Assembly (NCBI RefSeq): GCF_003814005.1
Contig: NZ_CP033898.1
Span: forward strand, 930,001 to 994,000
Direction of reading: 5' to 3'
DNA: 64,000 nucleotides
Source: Corynebacterium pseudopelargi
GTDB lineage: Bacteria; Actinomycetota; Actinomycetes; Mycobacteriales; Mycobacteriaceae
The notes beneath the pieces are model-generated. The model did no database searches, had not been told where the DNA came from, and worked only from the letters and a program-made list of their open reading frames with translations. The number at the start of each line of letters is the position of its first letter. Position 1 is the first letter of the stretch. Below are positions 16,551-25,804 of the stretch, piece after piece. The translations under genes and the position numbers were made by a program.

Positions 16551-18305
16551 ATGATTACACGCCTTTCCAACCTGTTTTTGCGCACGCTGCGCGAGGATCC
16601 CGCAGATGCTGAAGTTCTAAGCCACAAGCTGCTGGTTCGTGCCGGCTATATCCGCCGTGTGGCCCCGGGCGTGTACACCTTGCTGCCCCTTGGCCTGCGC
16701 ACTGTGCGCAATATTGAACAAGTTGTGCGCGAGGAAATGGATCGCTTTGGCGCCCAGGAACTCCTCTTTCCTGCACTGCTGCCAAAGGAGCCCTATGAGC
16801 AGACCAATCGTTGGACTGAGTATGGCGATTCGCTGTTTCGTCTGAAAGACCGCAAGCAGGCTGATTATCTCCTTGGGCCTACCCACGAAGAGATGTTCAC
16901 CACCGCGGTAAAAGACATGTATTCCTCTTACAAGGATTTCCCTGTCACCCTGTACCAAATTCAGACCAAGTACCGCGATGAGGAGCGCCCCCGCGCAGGT
17001 ATTCTTCGTGGCCGCGAGTTTGTGATGAAGGATTCCTATTCCTTCGACATGACCGATGAAGGCCTTGAGCAGTCCTATCAGAACCACCGCAAGGCTTATC
17101 AGGCGATTTTCGATCGTCTTGGCGTGGATTACGCCATTTGCTTTGCGACGTCCGGCGCCATGGGTGGTTCCGCCTCCGAGGAATTCCTCGCCATTTCGCC
17201 TGCAGGTGAGGACACGTTCGTGCGTGCCACCGAGGGTGATTACGCCGCCAATGTGGAGGCCGTGGTCACTCAACCCGGTGTTGAGCGTGATCCCGCTGAG
17301 GCCCCCGAAGCAGTAGAGCATGACACGCCGCAGTCTGAAACCATCGCCGCCTTGGTGCAGTGGGCCAATGATGCCGGCGTGCAGGTAGAAGGCCGTGCGG
17401 TAGAAGCTTCCGACACACTGAAGTGCATCGTGGTCAAGACCAAGCAGCCCGGTGCCAAGGAATGGGAACTTGCTGGCGTGTTGCTGCCCGGCGATAGGGA
17501 AGTAGACATGAAGCGCCTCGAGGCATCGCTTGAACCTGCAGAGGTTGAGCTTGCCTCCGAGGAAGATTTTGCCAAAAACGACTTCCTGGTCAAGGGCTAT
17601 GTTGGACCGCGTGCGCTGATTGCCAATGACGTGAAGGTCTACGCAGATCCTCGCGTGGTGCGTGGTACTTCCTGGATTACTGGTGCTGATGCGCCGCAGC
17701 GCCACGTCGTTGGGCTGACCGTCGGCCGTGACTTCGAGATCGACGAATACATTGAGGCTGCTGAAATTAAAGAGGGCGACCCGGCACCAGAAGGCCAGGG
17801 CGTGCTCACCCTCGAACGCGGTATTGAGATCGGGCACATCTTCCAGCTTGGTCGCAAGTACACCGAGGCCTTCGACGTGCAGATCCTGGATGAAAACGGC
17901 AAGCGTTCCATCCCCACCATGGGCTCCTACGGCATCGGTATCACCCGCCTGCTGGGTGTGCTTGCAGAGCAACGTGCCGATGATAAGGGCTTGAACTGGC
18001 CAGTAGAGGTAGCGCCTTATAAGGTGCACGTGGTGGTTGCCAACAAGGACAAGGAGGCAGCCGAGGCCGCCGAGCAGCTTGTGGCTGATCTTGATGCAGC
18101 AGGCATCGATGTGCTTTTCGACGATCGCCCCAAAGTCAGCCCCGGTGTGAAATTCAAAGACGCCGAACTGCTTGGCATGCCCTACGTTGTGGTGCTTGGT
18201 CGCGCCTTCAAGGACGGCAAGGTCGAGTTGCGCCGCGCGGGCCAGGAGGCTGAGGAAGTCGATGCTTCGAATGTTGCTCAAACCCTGGTTGGGTTGCTGA
18301 AGTAG
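16551..18305 (+). CDS. proS: Prolyl-tRNA synthetase, bacterial type with editing insertion
   Basis: This class II aminoacyl-tRNA synthetase charges tRNA-Pro. Motif 1 lies in the N-terminal [20 protein letters not shown] region and motif 2 in [26 protein letters not shown] YbaK-like editing domain is inserted between about residues 225 and 380 (block LKCIVVKTK). Motif 3 is [17 protein letters not shown], and the anticodon-binding domain is C-terminal. The protein has 584 residues from ATG 16551, matching the bacterial long form. The frame is open further upstream, but TAGAAT at 16537-16542 and family alignment favour 16551. A strong terminator follows at 18326-18380. Confidence 0.97.
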   Translation: MITRLSNLFLRTLREDPADAEVLSHKLLVRAGYIRRVAPGVYTLLPLGLRTVRNIEQVVREEMDRFGAQELLFPALLPKEPYEQTNRWTEYGDSLFRLKDRKQADYLLGPTHEEMFTTAVKDMYSSYKDFPVTLYQIQTKYRDEERPRAGILRGREFVMKDSYSFDMTDEGLEQSYQNHRKAYQAIFDRLGVDYAICFATSGAMGGSASEEFLAISPAGEDTFVRATEGDYAANVEAVVTQPGVERDPAEAPEAVEHDTPQSETIAALVQWANDAGVQVEGRAVEASDTLKCIVVKTKQPGAKEWELAGVLLPGDREVDMKRLEASLEPAEVELASEEDFAKNDFLVKGYVGPRALIANDVKVYADPRVVRGTSWITGADAPQRHVVGLTVGRDFEIDEYIEAAEIKEGDPAPEGQGVLTLERGIEIGHIFQLGRKYTEAFDVQILDENGKRSIPTMGSYGIGITRLLGVLAEQRADDKGLNWPVEVAPYKVHVVVANKDKEAAEAAEQLVADLDAAGIDVLFDDRPKVSPGVKFKDAELLGMPYVVVLGRAFKDGKVELRRAGQEAEEVDASNVAQTLVGLLK

Positions 18306-18325
18306 CCAGAAGCGGTATCTGTACT

Positions 18326-18380
18326 CACCCGAAAATGCTCAAAGGGGGCTGACCCCAACGGGCATTTTCGGGTGTTTTGT
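18326..18380 (+). terminator. Rho-independent terminator after proS
   Basis: A perfect 13-bp stem pairs CACCCGAAAATGC (18326-18338) with GCATTTTCGGGTG (18362-18374). A GGGG/CCCC mini-stem sits in the loop, and TTTTGTTTTTC follows. Confidence 0.92.
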
Positions 18381-18432
18381 TTTTCTTAGATCTTCCGAAC
18401 CATCGAAGTCTGGTGCTGACCTCTAGAGATCA

Positions 18433-19032
18433 TCATTTTGCGGTTGCCATCAACGCTTGCCAGCAAGTGCGGACATGTTCTTGGAGTTCTTCTGCACTTT
18501 GCTCAGCGGGGATGGCTGGGGTGGGGCTAAAGATTTTGCCTTGCATGGCCAATGTGGCCATGCCGTGAACCAGTGACCAAATTGCACTTAGAAACGCCTC
18601 GTCATATTGCTTCGGGTACCAATGGGCAATTTGGCTGGCTAAAAAGCTCGTGATTTCTCGTACTGCTTTTACTCGCTCTGGCGCGGTGGGGTCGCATTCG
18701 GTGGTAAACATCAGTGAAAACAGTGGCTGATTTTCTTGTGCCCACACAACGTAGGTGTAGGCCATGCGCCACAGATCTTCAGCGCGCTCAATTGTTGCAT
18801 TGGTGTGTTGCAGCTTGAGGTGGAGCTGGTTGTAGCCATGTGCTGCGAGCGCAGATTCGAGCGCTTGTTTATCGGAAAAGTGCCGGTAGACCGCCGTTGG
18901 GCTCACTCCTTCTTCCTTGGCTAGGCCTCGTAAAGAAAGGCTGGGTGAGGTTTGGAGCATCGCCAGCGCGCGCTGTAGTAGCGCTGTTCTTAAATCGCCG
19001 TGGTGGTAGTTTTCTCGATTCGATGTTGACAC
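18433..19032 (-). CDS. TetR-family transcriptional regulator
   Basis: This 199-residue protein has an N-terminal helix-turn-helix (SLRGLAKEEGVSPTAVYRHFSDKQALESAL, residues about 33-62) typical of TetR repressors and a C-terminal ligand-binding domain of the WHG/TetR_C_33 kind. It is read from GTG 19032, with TAGGAT (plus 19040-19045) 7 nt upstream, probably leaderless. It is divergent from an ene-reductase/DJ-1 pair. Two closely related dyads, one overlapping its own start and one at the divergent promoter, are the likely operators, so it probably represses itself and the oxidoreductase. The inducer is unknown; an electrophile or reactive carbonyl would fit the target genes. Confidence 0.9.
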   Translation of the reverse strand: MSTSNRENYHHGDLRTALLQRALAMLQTSPSLSLRGLAKEEGVSPTAVYRHFSDKQALESALAAHGYNQLHLKLQHTNATIERAEDLWRMAYTYVVWAQENQPLFSLMFTTECDPTAPERVKAVREITSFLASQIAHWYPKQYDEAFLSAIWSLVHGMATLAMQGKIFSPTPAIPAEQSAEELQEHVRTCWQALMATAK

Positions 19033-19041
19033 CGTTCACAT
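19023..19041. promoter_or_regulatory. Imperfect TetR operator copy overlapping the tetR start
   Basis: ATGTTGACACCGTTCACAT shares spacer and outer half-site bases with the perfect dyad 33 bp away: ATGTT-AC, ACC, GT-ACAT with three symmetry mismatches. It covers the GTG start of the regulator, which suits autorepression. Confidence 0.6.
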
Positions 19042-19055
19042 CCTAGTATACCTTC

Positions 19056-19074
19056 ATGTTTACACCGTAAACAT
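19056..19074. promoter_or_regulatory. Perfect TetR operator dyad before the oxidoreductase gene
   Basis: ATGTTTACACCGTAAACAT is an exact 8-3-8 inverted repeat. It lies just downstream of the plus-strand -10 candidate TAGTAT (19044-19049) and upstream of the SD GGAGG, where a bound repressor would block transcription start. Confidence 0.8.
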
Positions 19075-19092
19075 TACGCCTTTGGAGGAACA

Positions 19093-20331
19093 ATGTCGAA
19101 GCAACTATTCAGCGAATTCACTTTCGCTTCTGGAGCCACCCTGCCCAACCGTTTGGTTAAAGCAGCGATGGAAGAATCACTGGGAACTGATCAACACGTA
19201 CCCGGCAAGCGCGTATTCAACCTGTATGAACGTTGGGCTCAAGGTGGTGTGGGCACCGTTATTACCGGCAACGTGATGGTGCACGATGCGGCACTTACTG
19301 GCCCACAGGCCATCGTGTTAGACAAGCATCAGCCGCTTGATCCCTTCGTGCAGTGGGCACAGCGAGTGCACCGCCACGAAGGAAAGATCATCATGCAAAT
19401 CAACCACCCAGGCCGCCAGGTGCTTGCCGATCAACCGGGCGTGGCCTGGGCACCAAGCCCCATCAAGGTGGAAGTTGGCAGCAAGCGCGCACAATTCGCT
19501 GAGCCAACGCAGATGAGCCAAGAACAAATCGAAGAAGTGATCGAGATGTTCAGTACCACGGCCTTCCGTGCAGCAGAAGCTGGATTTGATGGGGTAGAGG
19601 TGCACGCAGCACACGGCTACCTGCTATCGCAATTCCTTTCGCCACTAGCCAATGTGCGCACCGACCAGTGGGGTGGCAGCCTTGATAACAGAGCACGCCT
19701 CCTGCTCGAGATCGTCTCCAGGATTCGTGCGGGAGTGCCTGAAGATTTCCTCGTGGCAGTGAAGCTGAATTCCTCGGATTTTCAACGCGGTGGCTTTAGC
19801 CTCGAAGATGCAGCCAAGGTGATTGAGATGCTCAACCAGCGCGGCGTAGATTTCGTCGAACTCTCTGGCGGCTCATACGAAAGCCCAGCCATGACCGGCA
19901 ACGCTGCCGATGATCGCACCCGCGCCAGGGAAGCCTATTTCCTGTCTATGGCCGAACAGCTTGTTGCCACATCTGCTCTTCCGCTCATGGTCACCGGCGG
20001 CATCGTGCGCCCCAGCGTGGCCCAGCAGGTATTGGATTCCGGTGTAGCCTTGGTAGGTATCGGTACTGCGTTAGCAGCCGACCCTGATCTGCCAAGGCAG
20101 TGGAAACAAGGACATGAGACTGCGCCAGCCATCCCACACACCAAGATCAGTAATAAAGCACTGGCCTCGGCAGCCTCGATGGCATGGGTTCGTTGGCAGA
20201 TGAGCCGGCTCTCAAAGAATAAAAACCCGCAACTTTGGCTCGATCCGCGCATACCGTTCCTGCTCAACGGCATCGCAACGAAACATCACAATCGCAACTA
20301 CGCCAAGTGGCTTGAAACCCGCAACAAATAA
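19093..20331 (+). CDS. NADH:flavin oxidoreductase, Old Yellow Enzyme family
   Basis: This FMN-dependent ene-reductase-like TIM-barrel protein of 412 residues probably reduces activated C=C bonds of electrophilic compounds. Visible family features are the N-terminal LPNRLVKAAMEE, QINHPGRQ, the active-site VHAAHGYLLSQFLSPLANVRTDQWGGSLDNRARL block and the phosphate-binding VTGGIVRPS and GIGTALAADP segments near the C-terminus. It lacks the C-terminal FAD/NAD domain of 2,4-dienoyl-CoA reductases. The SD GGAGG lies 5 nt before the ATG. It is divergent from the TetR gene and followed after 29 nt by a DJ-1/PfpI gene, so the two are probably one repressible operon. Confidence 0.9.
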   Translation: MSKQLFSEFTFASGATLPNRLVKAAMEESLGTDQHVPGKRVFNLYERWAQGGVGTVITGNVMVHDAALTGPQAIVLDKHQPLDPFVQWAQRVHRHEGKIIMQINHPGRQVLADQPGVAWAPSPIKVEVGSKRAQFAEPTQMSQEQIEEVIEMFSTTAFRAAEAGFDGVEVHAAHGYLLSQFLSPLANVRTDQWGGSLDNRARLLLEIVSRIRAGVPEDFLVAVKLNSSDFQRGGFSLEDAAKVIEMLNQRGVDFVELSGGSYESPAMTGNAADDRTRAREAYFLSMAEQLVATSALPLMVTGGIVRPSVAQQVLDSGVALVGIGTALAADPDLPRQWKQGHETAPAIPHTKISNKALASAASMAWVRWQMSRLSKNKNPQLWLDPRIPFLLNGIATKHHNRNYAKWLETRNK

Positions 20332-20360
20332 ACCATCCGAGAAACGCTAAGGAGACCATC

Positions 20361-21074
20361 ATGGCAAAGCAACCCACCCGACGCATCCTGCAAGTTGTTA
20401 CCAACGTGCCGGCATACGAATCAGATCCAACCCATCCCACCGGCCTTTGGCTTTCCGAGCTCACGCACTCCTACGACGAATTTGAAGCCGCAGGTTATGA
20501 GCAAGATATCGTGAGCCCACTTGGTGGCTTCTCGCCACTAGAACCACGCTCGCTTAAATTCCCCACCTACGATGCCTCGGCAAAAGCTTGGCACAACAAC
20601 CCTGAGCGCATGGAACTGCTCAAGCACACCAAGGCCCCCTCAGAGGTTCGTGCCGAAGATTATGATGCGATCTTTTTCACCGGCGGACATGCCGTTATGT
20701 ACGACTTTCCAGGCAGCGAAGGCTTGCAGGAACTCACCCGCGACATCTTCGAACAAGGCGGCGTGGTTGCCGCGGTGTGCCACGGCTACTGTGGCTTGCT
20801 TGAAGTAGAACTCAGCGACGGCAAGCCGCTGGTACAAGGCCGCGACATCACTGGCTTTTCCTGGCGCGAGGAAGTACTTGCAGGCGTGGCAAAGCTCGTG
20901 CCTTATAACGTTGAACAACGAGTCAAAGACCTCGGAGCGAACTACTCCAAGGCGTTGATTCCGTTTACCTCCTACACCCAGGTTGATGGCCGATTGGTCA
21001 CCGGCCAAAACCCAGGTTCTGCCAAAGCCACGGCAAAGAAAACCCTCGAGGTGCTTGATCACATCGCTTCCTAG
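20361..21074 (+). CDS. DJ-1/PfpI family protein (Hsp31/glyoxalase III-like)
   Basis: This 237-residue cytosolic protein has the class I glutamine amidotransferase-like fold of the DJ-1 superfamily. The nucleophile elbow reads AAVCHGYCGLL (catalytic Cys followed by His). A conserved acidic residue precedes it, and FFTGGHAVMYDFP is the Hsp31-type GGHG segment. Relatives detoxify methylglyoxal or repair glycated proteins, or act as chaperones. The position behind an ene-reductase under TetR control supports a role in electrophile or carbonyl stress. The SD AGGAG lies 8 nt before the ATG. Confidence 0.88.
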   Translation: MAKQPTRRILQVVTNVPAYESDPTHPTGLWLSELTHSYDEFEAAGYEQDIVSPLGGFSPLEPRSLKFPTYDASAKAWHNNPERMELLKHTKAPSEVRAEDYDAIFFTGGHAVMYDFPGSEGLQELTRDIFEQGGVVAAVCHGYCGLLEVELSDGKPLVQGRDITGFSWREEVLAGVAKLVPYNVEQRVKDLGANYSKALIPFTSYTQVDGRLVTGQNPGSAKATAKKTLEVLDHIAS

Positions 21075-21101
21075 CGCTGCCTCGCACCACGACTATGAAG
21101 C

Positions 21102-21130
21102 AACACGCCCCAGCTTGTCTGGGGCGTGTT
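21102..21130 (+). terminator. Hairpin terminator after the DJ-1 gene
   Basis: A 12-bp stem pairs AACACGCCCCAG (21102-21113) with CTGGGGCGTGTT (21119-21130) around a 5-nt loop. The T-tract after it is short. Confidence 0.75.
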
Positions 21131-21295
21131 CGCGTATAACGCTCGCCTTTGAAGCAATAACGGTGGCTAGCGCGGTTGAGAAAAGAAATAATGATGTTCA
21201 AAGCCGCAACCAAGGCCTTCCATTGCCAAGAAATACCTGAGCTATCTAAAGGCAAATCAAGTGCAATGCAATGATCAAGGAGTAGTGAATACGAG

Positions 21296-22018
21296 TTGGC
21301 AAAGCGATATCTAGCAGTTGCAGAAGAGCTGCGCCACCGTATTGAGGCAGACCACTACCAACGCGGCGGCAAGCTCGAATCTGAAAGAGCGCTGCTAGAA
21401 CAGTTTCACGTTTCTCGCTCAACTATCCGCAAAGCACTCGAACTGCTCGAATCAGATGGCTTGATCGTTCGCAGGCAAGGCAGGGGTGGGGGAACGTTCG
21501 TGCAGGCAAAGCCGCCACAGGTAGACCTCAACGAAATGTCTGGTTTTATGCCACAGCTGCGCTTGAAGGGTTTAAGTGTGGCCTCGGAATTACTCAGTGC
21601 CAGCCTTGACTACGCCACTGCAACACACGCCGAACAGCTAGCGGTTCCTTTACGCAGCCCTGTGTTTAGAATCGTGCGTTTACGCAGGGTAGAAGGGGTG
21701 CCTTTATTAATTGAAGATTCGGTTTTTCCAGCAACAGCGTTTCCGGAACTCCTTAAAGAAGACCTCACGCAATCGCTCTATGAGCTGCTCGATCGCCGTT
21801 TTCATCGCGCCCCGCACAGTAAACGCGAAGTAATTGTGCCTGCCACGGCGAATGCATGGCAGCGCGAGCGCCTGCAATTGTTGAAAAAGGAATTGGTGCT
21901 GCGGATTATGCGAACAGCCTACGATGCCGAGGGCATTCCTATTGAGTATTCAGTAGATGTGCTGCGCAGAGACGTCGGTCGCGTGAGAGTAGCAACGAAT
22001 CAGCCACCAGAGGGGTAA
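21296..22018 (+). CDS. GntR-family regulator with UTRA ligand domain (HutC subfamily)
   Basis: This 240-residue regulator has an N-terminal winged helix (ESERALLEQFHVSRSTIRKALELLESDGLIVRRQGRGGGTFV, residues about 28-70) and a C-terminal UTRA effector-binding domain (VFRIVRLRRVEGVPLLIEDSVFP onward). HutC-type regulators sense small metabolites, including phosphonate or sugar-phosphate type ligands. The best start is TTG 21296, with AAGGAG 13 nt upstream, a rather wide spacing. Its 3' end overlaps the convergent HAD gene by 19 nt. It is the likely regulator of the ABC transporter cassette at 22942-28045. Confidence 0.9.
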   Translation: MAKRYLAVAEELRHRIEADHYQRGGKLESERALLEQFHVSRSTIRKALELLESDGLIVRRQGRGGGTFVQAKPPQVDLNEMSGFMPQLRLKGLSVASELLSASLDYATATHAEQLAVPLRSPVFRIVRLRRVEGVPLLIEDSVFPATAFPELLKEDLTQSLYELLDRRFHRAPHSKREVIVPATANAWQRERLQLLKKELVLRIMRTAYDAEGIPIEYSVDVLRRDVGRVRVATNQPPEG

Positions 22019-22695
22019 TCCTTGCTGGTCATTGATTGGTGTTGCAGTGCTTCCTGGGCGAAGGAATCAAAACTTGGGGCGTGAAGCGCTGTGGTATCGC
22101 CACCAATATGTACGCATTGCATGCCTGCAGCGCTCGCTGCTGCCATGCCGTCGGAGGAATCCTCAAAAGCCAAGATTCGCGCTGGTTGGATGCCTAAAAT
22201 CTGTGCACCGCGAAGAAAGCCCTCAGGGTTGGGTTTGCCCGCGCTTGTGTCCTCTGCCGTGGTGAGGGTGGGGATCAGTGCCTGCAAGCCAACAGCTTCG
22301 AGTACCGGCAAAATCATCGGCCGAATCGTGCCGGTAACAATGGCAATGGGAAATCCCTGATCCAGCAACGTATGGATGAGCTTGACGCTTGCGTGCGTAA
22401 TCGGTGGCTGAGCCAGGGCAGCCTCGCGGTAGTACCCGGCTACCTGCTGGATAAACGCCTGCATGTGATCTTCACTGATTCCACGACGCTGCAGGACGGT
22501 GCGGGCGAGGTCGTACTCGCTTAAACCGCACACTTCTAGGTATTCGCCAGGGGCTAAAGGTTTACCCAAAGCGCTCAGGGCTTTGTTATAGCATTCCTGC
22601 AGCATGGCCTCATCGTCGCTGAGGGTGCCATTGAAATCGAGCAACCACCCTTCAAAAGATAATGCCTGTTCAACAAGGTTAGATGGTGGGTTCAT
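22000..22695 (-). CDS. HAD-superfamily hydrolase, subfamily IA, with DFNGT motif
   Basis: This 231-residue cytosolic protein has the HAD fold with an alpha-helical cap. Motif I is LLDFNGTLSDDE, with the nucleophile Asp but Asn instead of the usual Asp two residues later. Motif II is IVTGT, motif III is the Lys in SAGKPNPEGF, and motif IV is FEDSSDG. The Asn replacement occurs in an actinobacterial HAD subgroup and does not by itself imply inactivity. It faces the GntR gene and is divergent from the ABC transporter genes, so a phosphatase or phosphonatase-like step in the same pathway is likely. The exact substrate is unknown. Confidence 0.86.
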   Translation of the reverse strand: MNPPSNLVEQALSFEGWLLDFNGTLSDDEAMLQECYNKALSALGKPLAPGEYLEVCGLSEYDLARTVLQRRGISEDHMQAFIQQVAGYYREAALAQPPITHASVKLIHTLLDQGFPIAIVTGTIRPMILPVLEAVGLQALIPTLTTAEDTSAGKPNPEGFLRGAQILGIQPARILAFEDSSDGMAAASAAGMQCVHIGGDTTALHAPSFDSFAQEALQHQSMTSKDYPSGG

Positions 22696-22941
22696 TGGGT
22701 TTTAGACCTTTACTTTCTTCTATCAGATTGAGTGCACGCCACCTTAGCGTGTTGGCATAAAGGCTTGGAAGAGATAGCTAAAGGTATGCAAAATCATTCT
22801 TGTGCTGTTCAACTTGCTGGCACCTTGGCGCCATGTACGCCTGTTTGAATCCTCGGTGGCAAAAAGAAAAGCGCCCGGCTCCCTAGAAGAACGTTTGGGG
22901 TGAAAGCGGGGGCGTCGACAAGCTAGGAAGGATCCTTTGCA
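22696..22941. promoter_or_regulatory. Intergenic region between HAD gene and transporter operon
   Basis: These 246 nt should hold the promoters of both divergent units. TTGGCA (22752-22757) with a TAGCTA about 18 nt downstream is a possible forward promoter. The SD AGGAAGGA (22924-22931) lies 10 nt before the lipoprotein ATG. A near-symmetrical GGTTTTAGACC beside the HAD start is a weak GntR-site candidate. Confidence 0.35.
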
Positions 22942-24051
22942 ATGAAGTTGAATAAGATCGCGGCCCTTGGTGCCAGCCTGCTACTTGCAATACCGATGGC
23001 AGCATGCGGGTCTTCGAGTGAAAGCACTAATGCCGAAATCGGCACCAACCTCGAGCAGATTAGCGAGCTGGCCAAGAAGGAAGGCGAGGTCAACCTCATT
23101 GCGCTTCCTGAAACGTGGGCAAATTACGGCGGGCAGCTAAAAAACTTCAAGGAAACCTATGGAGTGAACTACACCGTCGACTCGCCAGACGCGTCCTCTG
23201 CTGAAGAGCTGCAGGCGGTGAAAAACCTCAAAGGCCAACCCAAGCAACCCGACTCCATCGACATTGGTTATTCCTTTACCAACGCCGCAAAACAACAAAA
23301 CCTCATCGACGAATATAAGCCGTCTAACTGGGACGGTATCCCCGATAACCTCAAAGACCCGGACGGTAAATGGGTGGGTTCCTACTATGGCGTGATCACC
23401 GTGGGTGTGAATAAGAAAAACGCCGAGGTGCCAAATAGCTTTAAAGACCTGCTCGACCCTAAATACAAGGGCAAAATTGCGCTTCCAGGAGATCCACGCA
23501 CCGGAGCATCTTCGATTGCCACGGTCTTTGCCGCATCACTGGCCAACGGTGGATCCCTCGATGACATCGCCCCAGGCATTGACTTCTTTGCCAAGCTGGC
23601 TGAAAGTGGCAACCTTGTGCCCACCTCCGACCCAGTCAGCGCGCTGAGCACCGGTGAAGCCGCCGTGGTATTCGACTGGAACTACAACTGGAAGGGCGCA
23701 GAAGATACATTGCGTGCCGACGGCGTGGACTTCGAATCCAAGGTGCTGGAAGACGGTGTATTTGGTACCTACTACGCACAATCCATTACCACCGATGCTC
23801 CACACCCAAACGCAGCACGCCTGTGGTTGGACTGGCTCACCTCGGATGAAGGTTCCGAACAATACGCCCTCGGCGGCGCAGTGCCAGCGCGATTTAATCA
23901 GTTGGTCGAAGAAGGCAAGCTTTCTGAAGAGGCACAGGCAGCATTACCCGATGCCGAGACCTTGAAAAAGGTTCAGCTTCCCACCCCAGAACAGGGCGAT
24001 GCCGCCAACAAAGTCATCGCCTCTGAGTGGACTAATAAGGTGAAGTACTAG
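22942..24051 (+). CDS. ABC transporter substrate-binding lipoprotein
   Basis: This is the solute receptor of the import system encoded here. A lipoprotein signal peptide (MKLNKIAALGASLLLAIPMAAC, lipobox MAAC with Cys22) anchors it outside the membrane. The mature part resembles family 1/6 binding proteins related to ferric iron, putrescine and 2-aminoethylphosphonate receptors (blocks YYGVITVGVNKK, KIALPGDPRTGASS, AARLWLDWLTSDEG). It has 369 residues and is followed with a 1-nt overlap (TAGTG) by the first permease. The substrate cannot be read directly; the cassette content suggests an organophosphorus compound. Confidence 0.9.
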   Translation: MKLNKIAALGASLLLAIPMAACGSSSESTNAEIGTNLEQISELAKKEGEVNLIALPETWANYGGQLKNFKETYGVNYTVDSPDASSAEELQAVKNLKGQPKQPDSIDIGYSFTNAAKQQNLIDEYKPSNWDGIPDNLKDPDGKWVGSYYGVITVGVNKKNAEVPNSFKDLLDPKYKGKIALPGDPRTGASSIATVFAASLANGGSLDDIAPGIDFFAKLAESGNLVPTSDPVSALSTGEAAVVFDWNYNWKGAEDTLRADGVDFESKVLEDGVFGTYYAQSITTDAPHPNAARLWLDWLTSDEGSEQYALGGAVPARFNQLVEEGKLSEEAQAALPDAETLKKVQLPTPEQGDAANKVIASEWTNKVKY

Positions 24052-24983
24052 TGAAAGGCGCCACCGCCGAACGCGATACGCAAACACCACGCGTATCGCC
24101 AGCAATACCTGGCAAAAAGCGCACATGGCGCGGTGTCCAAGGGATCAACCTGGCAGGACTTCTGGCCGCGATGCCCTTCTTCATCTTCGTCACCGCATTT
24201 CTCGTGCTGCCGATCATTGCCAATATCAACCGCTCATTCCAAGACGCTTCGGGCAATTACACCCTCGATACGCTCGAGCTGGCGATGAGCGCCGAGAATA
24301 AACAAGCCTTTGTACTAACCATCCAGCTCTCGGTAGTAACCGCAGTCATTGGCGGGCTTATCGGACTGATCGTGGCCTGGGCACTAAGCAGTGCAAAAGG
24401 GCCAAAGTGGTTGCGCTCAATGGTTCGCAGCTTTTCAGCCCTCGCCTCCCAGGCCGGTGGTGTGCAACTGGCATACGCCTTCGTAGCACTCGCTGGTACC
24501 CAAGGACTACTCACCAGCGCCATCCGAAAGATCGCGCCCAATATTGCTGATGCCTACACCCTCACATCATTTTGGGGCGTGGCAGTGGTGTACCTCTACT
24601 TCCAAATCCCATTGATGGTGATATTGATCCTGCCGGCCATTGGTGGCATGAAAGCAGAATGGCCAACCGCAGCCGCATCTCTGGGTGCAACCACATGGCA
24701 ATACCTGCGCGATATCGCGCTACCGATCCTATGGCCGCCCATCGCAGGTGCCTCACTGCTGCTTTTTGCCAACGCCTTCGCCGCCTACGCCACGGCCTAT
24801 GCGCTCGCCGGCGGCTCACTGAACCTCGTGCCAATCCTCATTGGATTCATGATCAGCGGCAACGTCCTCCTCGACCCCGGCCTAGCTGCAGCACTGGTGA
24901 CGTGGATGATGCTGATCATCGTCGTCGCCATGGGCCTGCGCCTGCTACTTGTGAAACGGAGTTCTCGATGGCTCAACAAATAG
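24051..24983 (+). CDS. ABC transporter permease subunit 1
   Basis: This is a membrane-spanning permease of 310 residues with about six hydrophobic segments. The EAA loop for the ATPase is PTAAASLGATTWQYLRDIALPILWP (about residues 204-228). It starts at GTG 24051, overlapping the binding-protein stop by one nt. It belongs to the same type as the permeases of the putrescine/phosphonate (PotB-like) importers. The second permease starts inside its last 16 nt. Confidence 0.9.
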   Translation: MKGATAERDTQTPRVSPAIPGKKRTWRGVQGINLAGLLAAMPFFIFVTAFLVLPIIANINRSFQDASGNYTLDTLELAMSAENKQAFVLTIQLSVVTAVIGGLIGLIVAWALSSAKGPKWLRSMVRSFSALASQAGGVQLAYAFVALAGTQGLLTSAIRKIAPNIADAYTLTSFWGVAVVYLYFQIPLMVILILPAIGGMKAEWPTAAASLGATTWQYLRDIALPILWPPIAGASLLLFANAFAAYATAYALAGGSLNLVPILIGFMISGNVLLDPGLAAALVTWMMLIIVVAMGLRLLLVKRSSRWLNK

Positions 24984-25804
24984 CCACGATCCCTGCAGCC
25001 AAAGGCAGGATCAACGCGATGCTCGGAACAGCTCGTTCCAGCAAAGCCAAAACATCGTGGATACAAATCGCCGTACTACTAGTGGCACTGGTGTTTTTCT
25101 TCGCCCCATGGATCGCAGCCGCAGCATTCGGTTTTAGCCGCCCAGGAGAAGGCCTAACCTTCACACCGGCAACAGAGGCGTTGACCAACCCCCGCGGCAT
25201 TGAGGCCATCAAAGAAACACTGCTCATCACCGCAGCAACCACCGTGATGATGCTTGCGTTACTCGTGCCGACGGTGGTGTTTGTCAACCTCAAAGCACCA
25301 AAACTTGCCACCATTGTAGAAATGGTCTCGGTCATGCCACTGGTGGTGCCAGCAGTAGCCCTAGTCTCCGGCGCCTCGGAGTTCTACCGGATCCTTCTGC
25401 CAGGATTTATCAACTCGCGCTGGTCACTCGTGCCGCTGTACGTAATCTTGGTCATGCCCCTGTGCTACCGCGCCATTGATGCCGGAGTAAAAACACTCCA
25501 CCTGGACACGCTATTCGCCGCTGCAGCCTCCCTGGGAGACACACAGTGGAGCACCCTGATCCGCGTGGTACTGCCGAACCTGCGAGTCTCAATTCTTTCG
25601 GCCTCACTGCTGTGCATTGCGATGTGCCTATCCGAATTTGCCATGGCCTCGCTACTGCTGCACTACACCTTCCCGGTGTACATGGTCGAAATTTCTTCCA
25701 CCAACCCCAGAGGCATCGCAGCCTTGTCGTTTATCACCACCGTCATCACCTGGCTGCTGCTCGCTAGCATCTCGAGGCTTTCGAGAAGCCAGAAGCAGCC
25801 CTAA
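24968..25804 (+). CDS. ABC transporter permease subunit 2
   Basis: This is the second membrane permease, with 278 residues from ATG 24968. The open frame extends leftward to 24572, but that part is Arg-rich and antiparallel to family composition, a shadow of permease 1. About six hydrophobic segments are visible. The EAA loop is FAAAASLGDTQWSTLIRVVLPNL, and PLCYRAIDAG precedes it. The 16-nt overlap with permease 1 implies translational coupling. A 201-nt repeat-bearing spacer separates it from the ATPase gene. Confidence 0.9.
   Translation: MAQQIATIPAAKGRINAMLGTARSSKAKTSWIQIAVLLVALVFFFAPWIAAAAFGFSRPGEGLTFTPATEALTNPRGIEAIKETLLITAATTVMMLALLVPTVVFVNLKAPKLATIVEMVSVMPLVVPAVALVSGASEFYRILLPGFINSRWSLVPLYVILVMPLCYRAIDAGVKTLHLDTLFAAAASLGDTQWSTLIRVVLPNLRVSILSASLLCIAMCLSEFAMASLLLHYTFPVYMVEISSTNPRGIAALSFITTVITWLLLASISRLSRSQKQP

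Noticed and set aside
24572..24967. Long N-terminal extension of permease 2
   Set aside because: The Arg/Pro/Gln-rich translation is an out-of-frame reading of permease 1.
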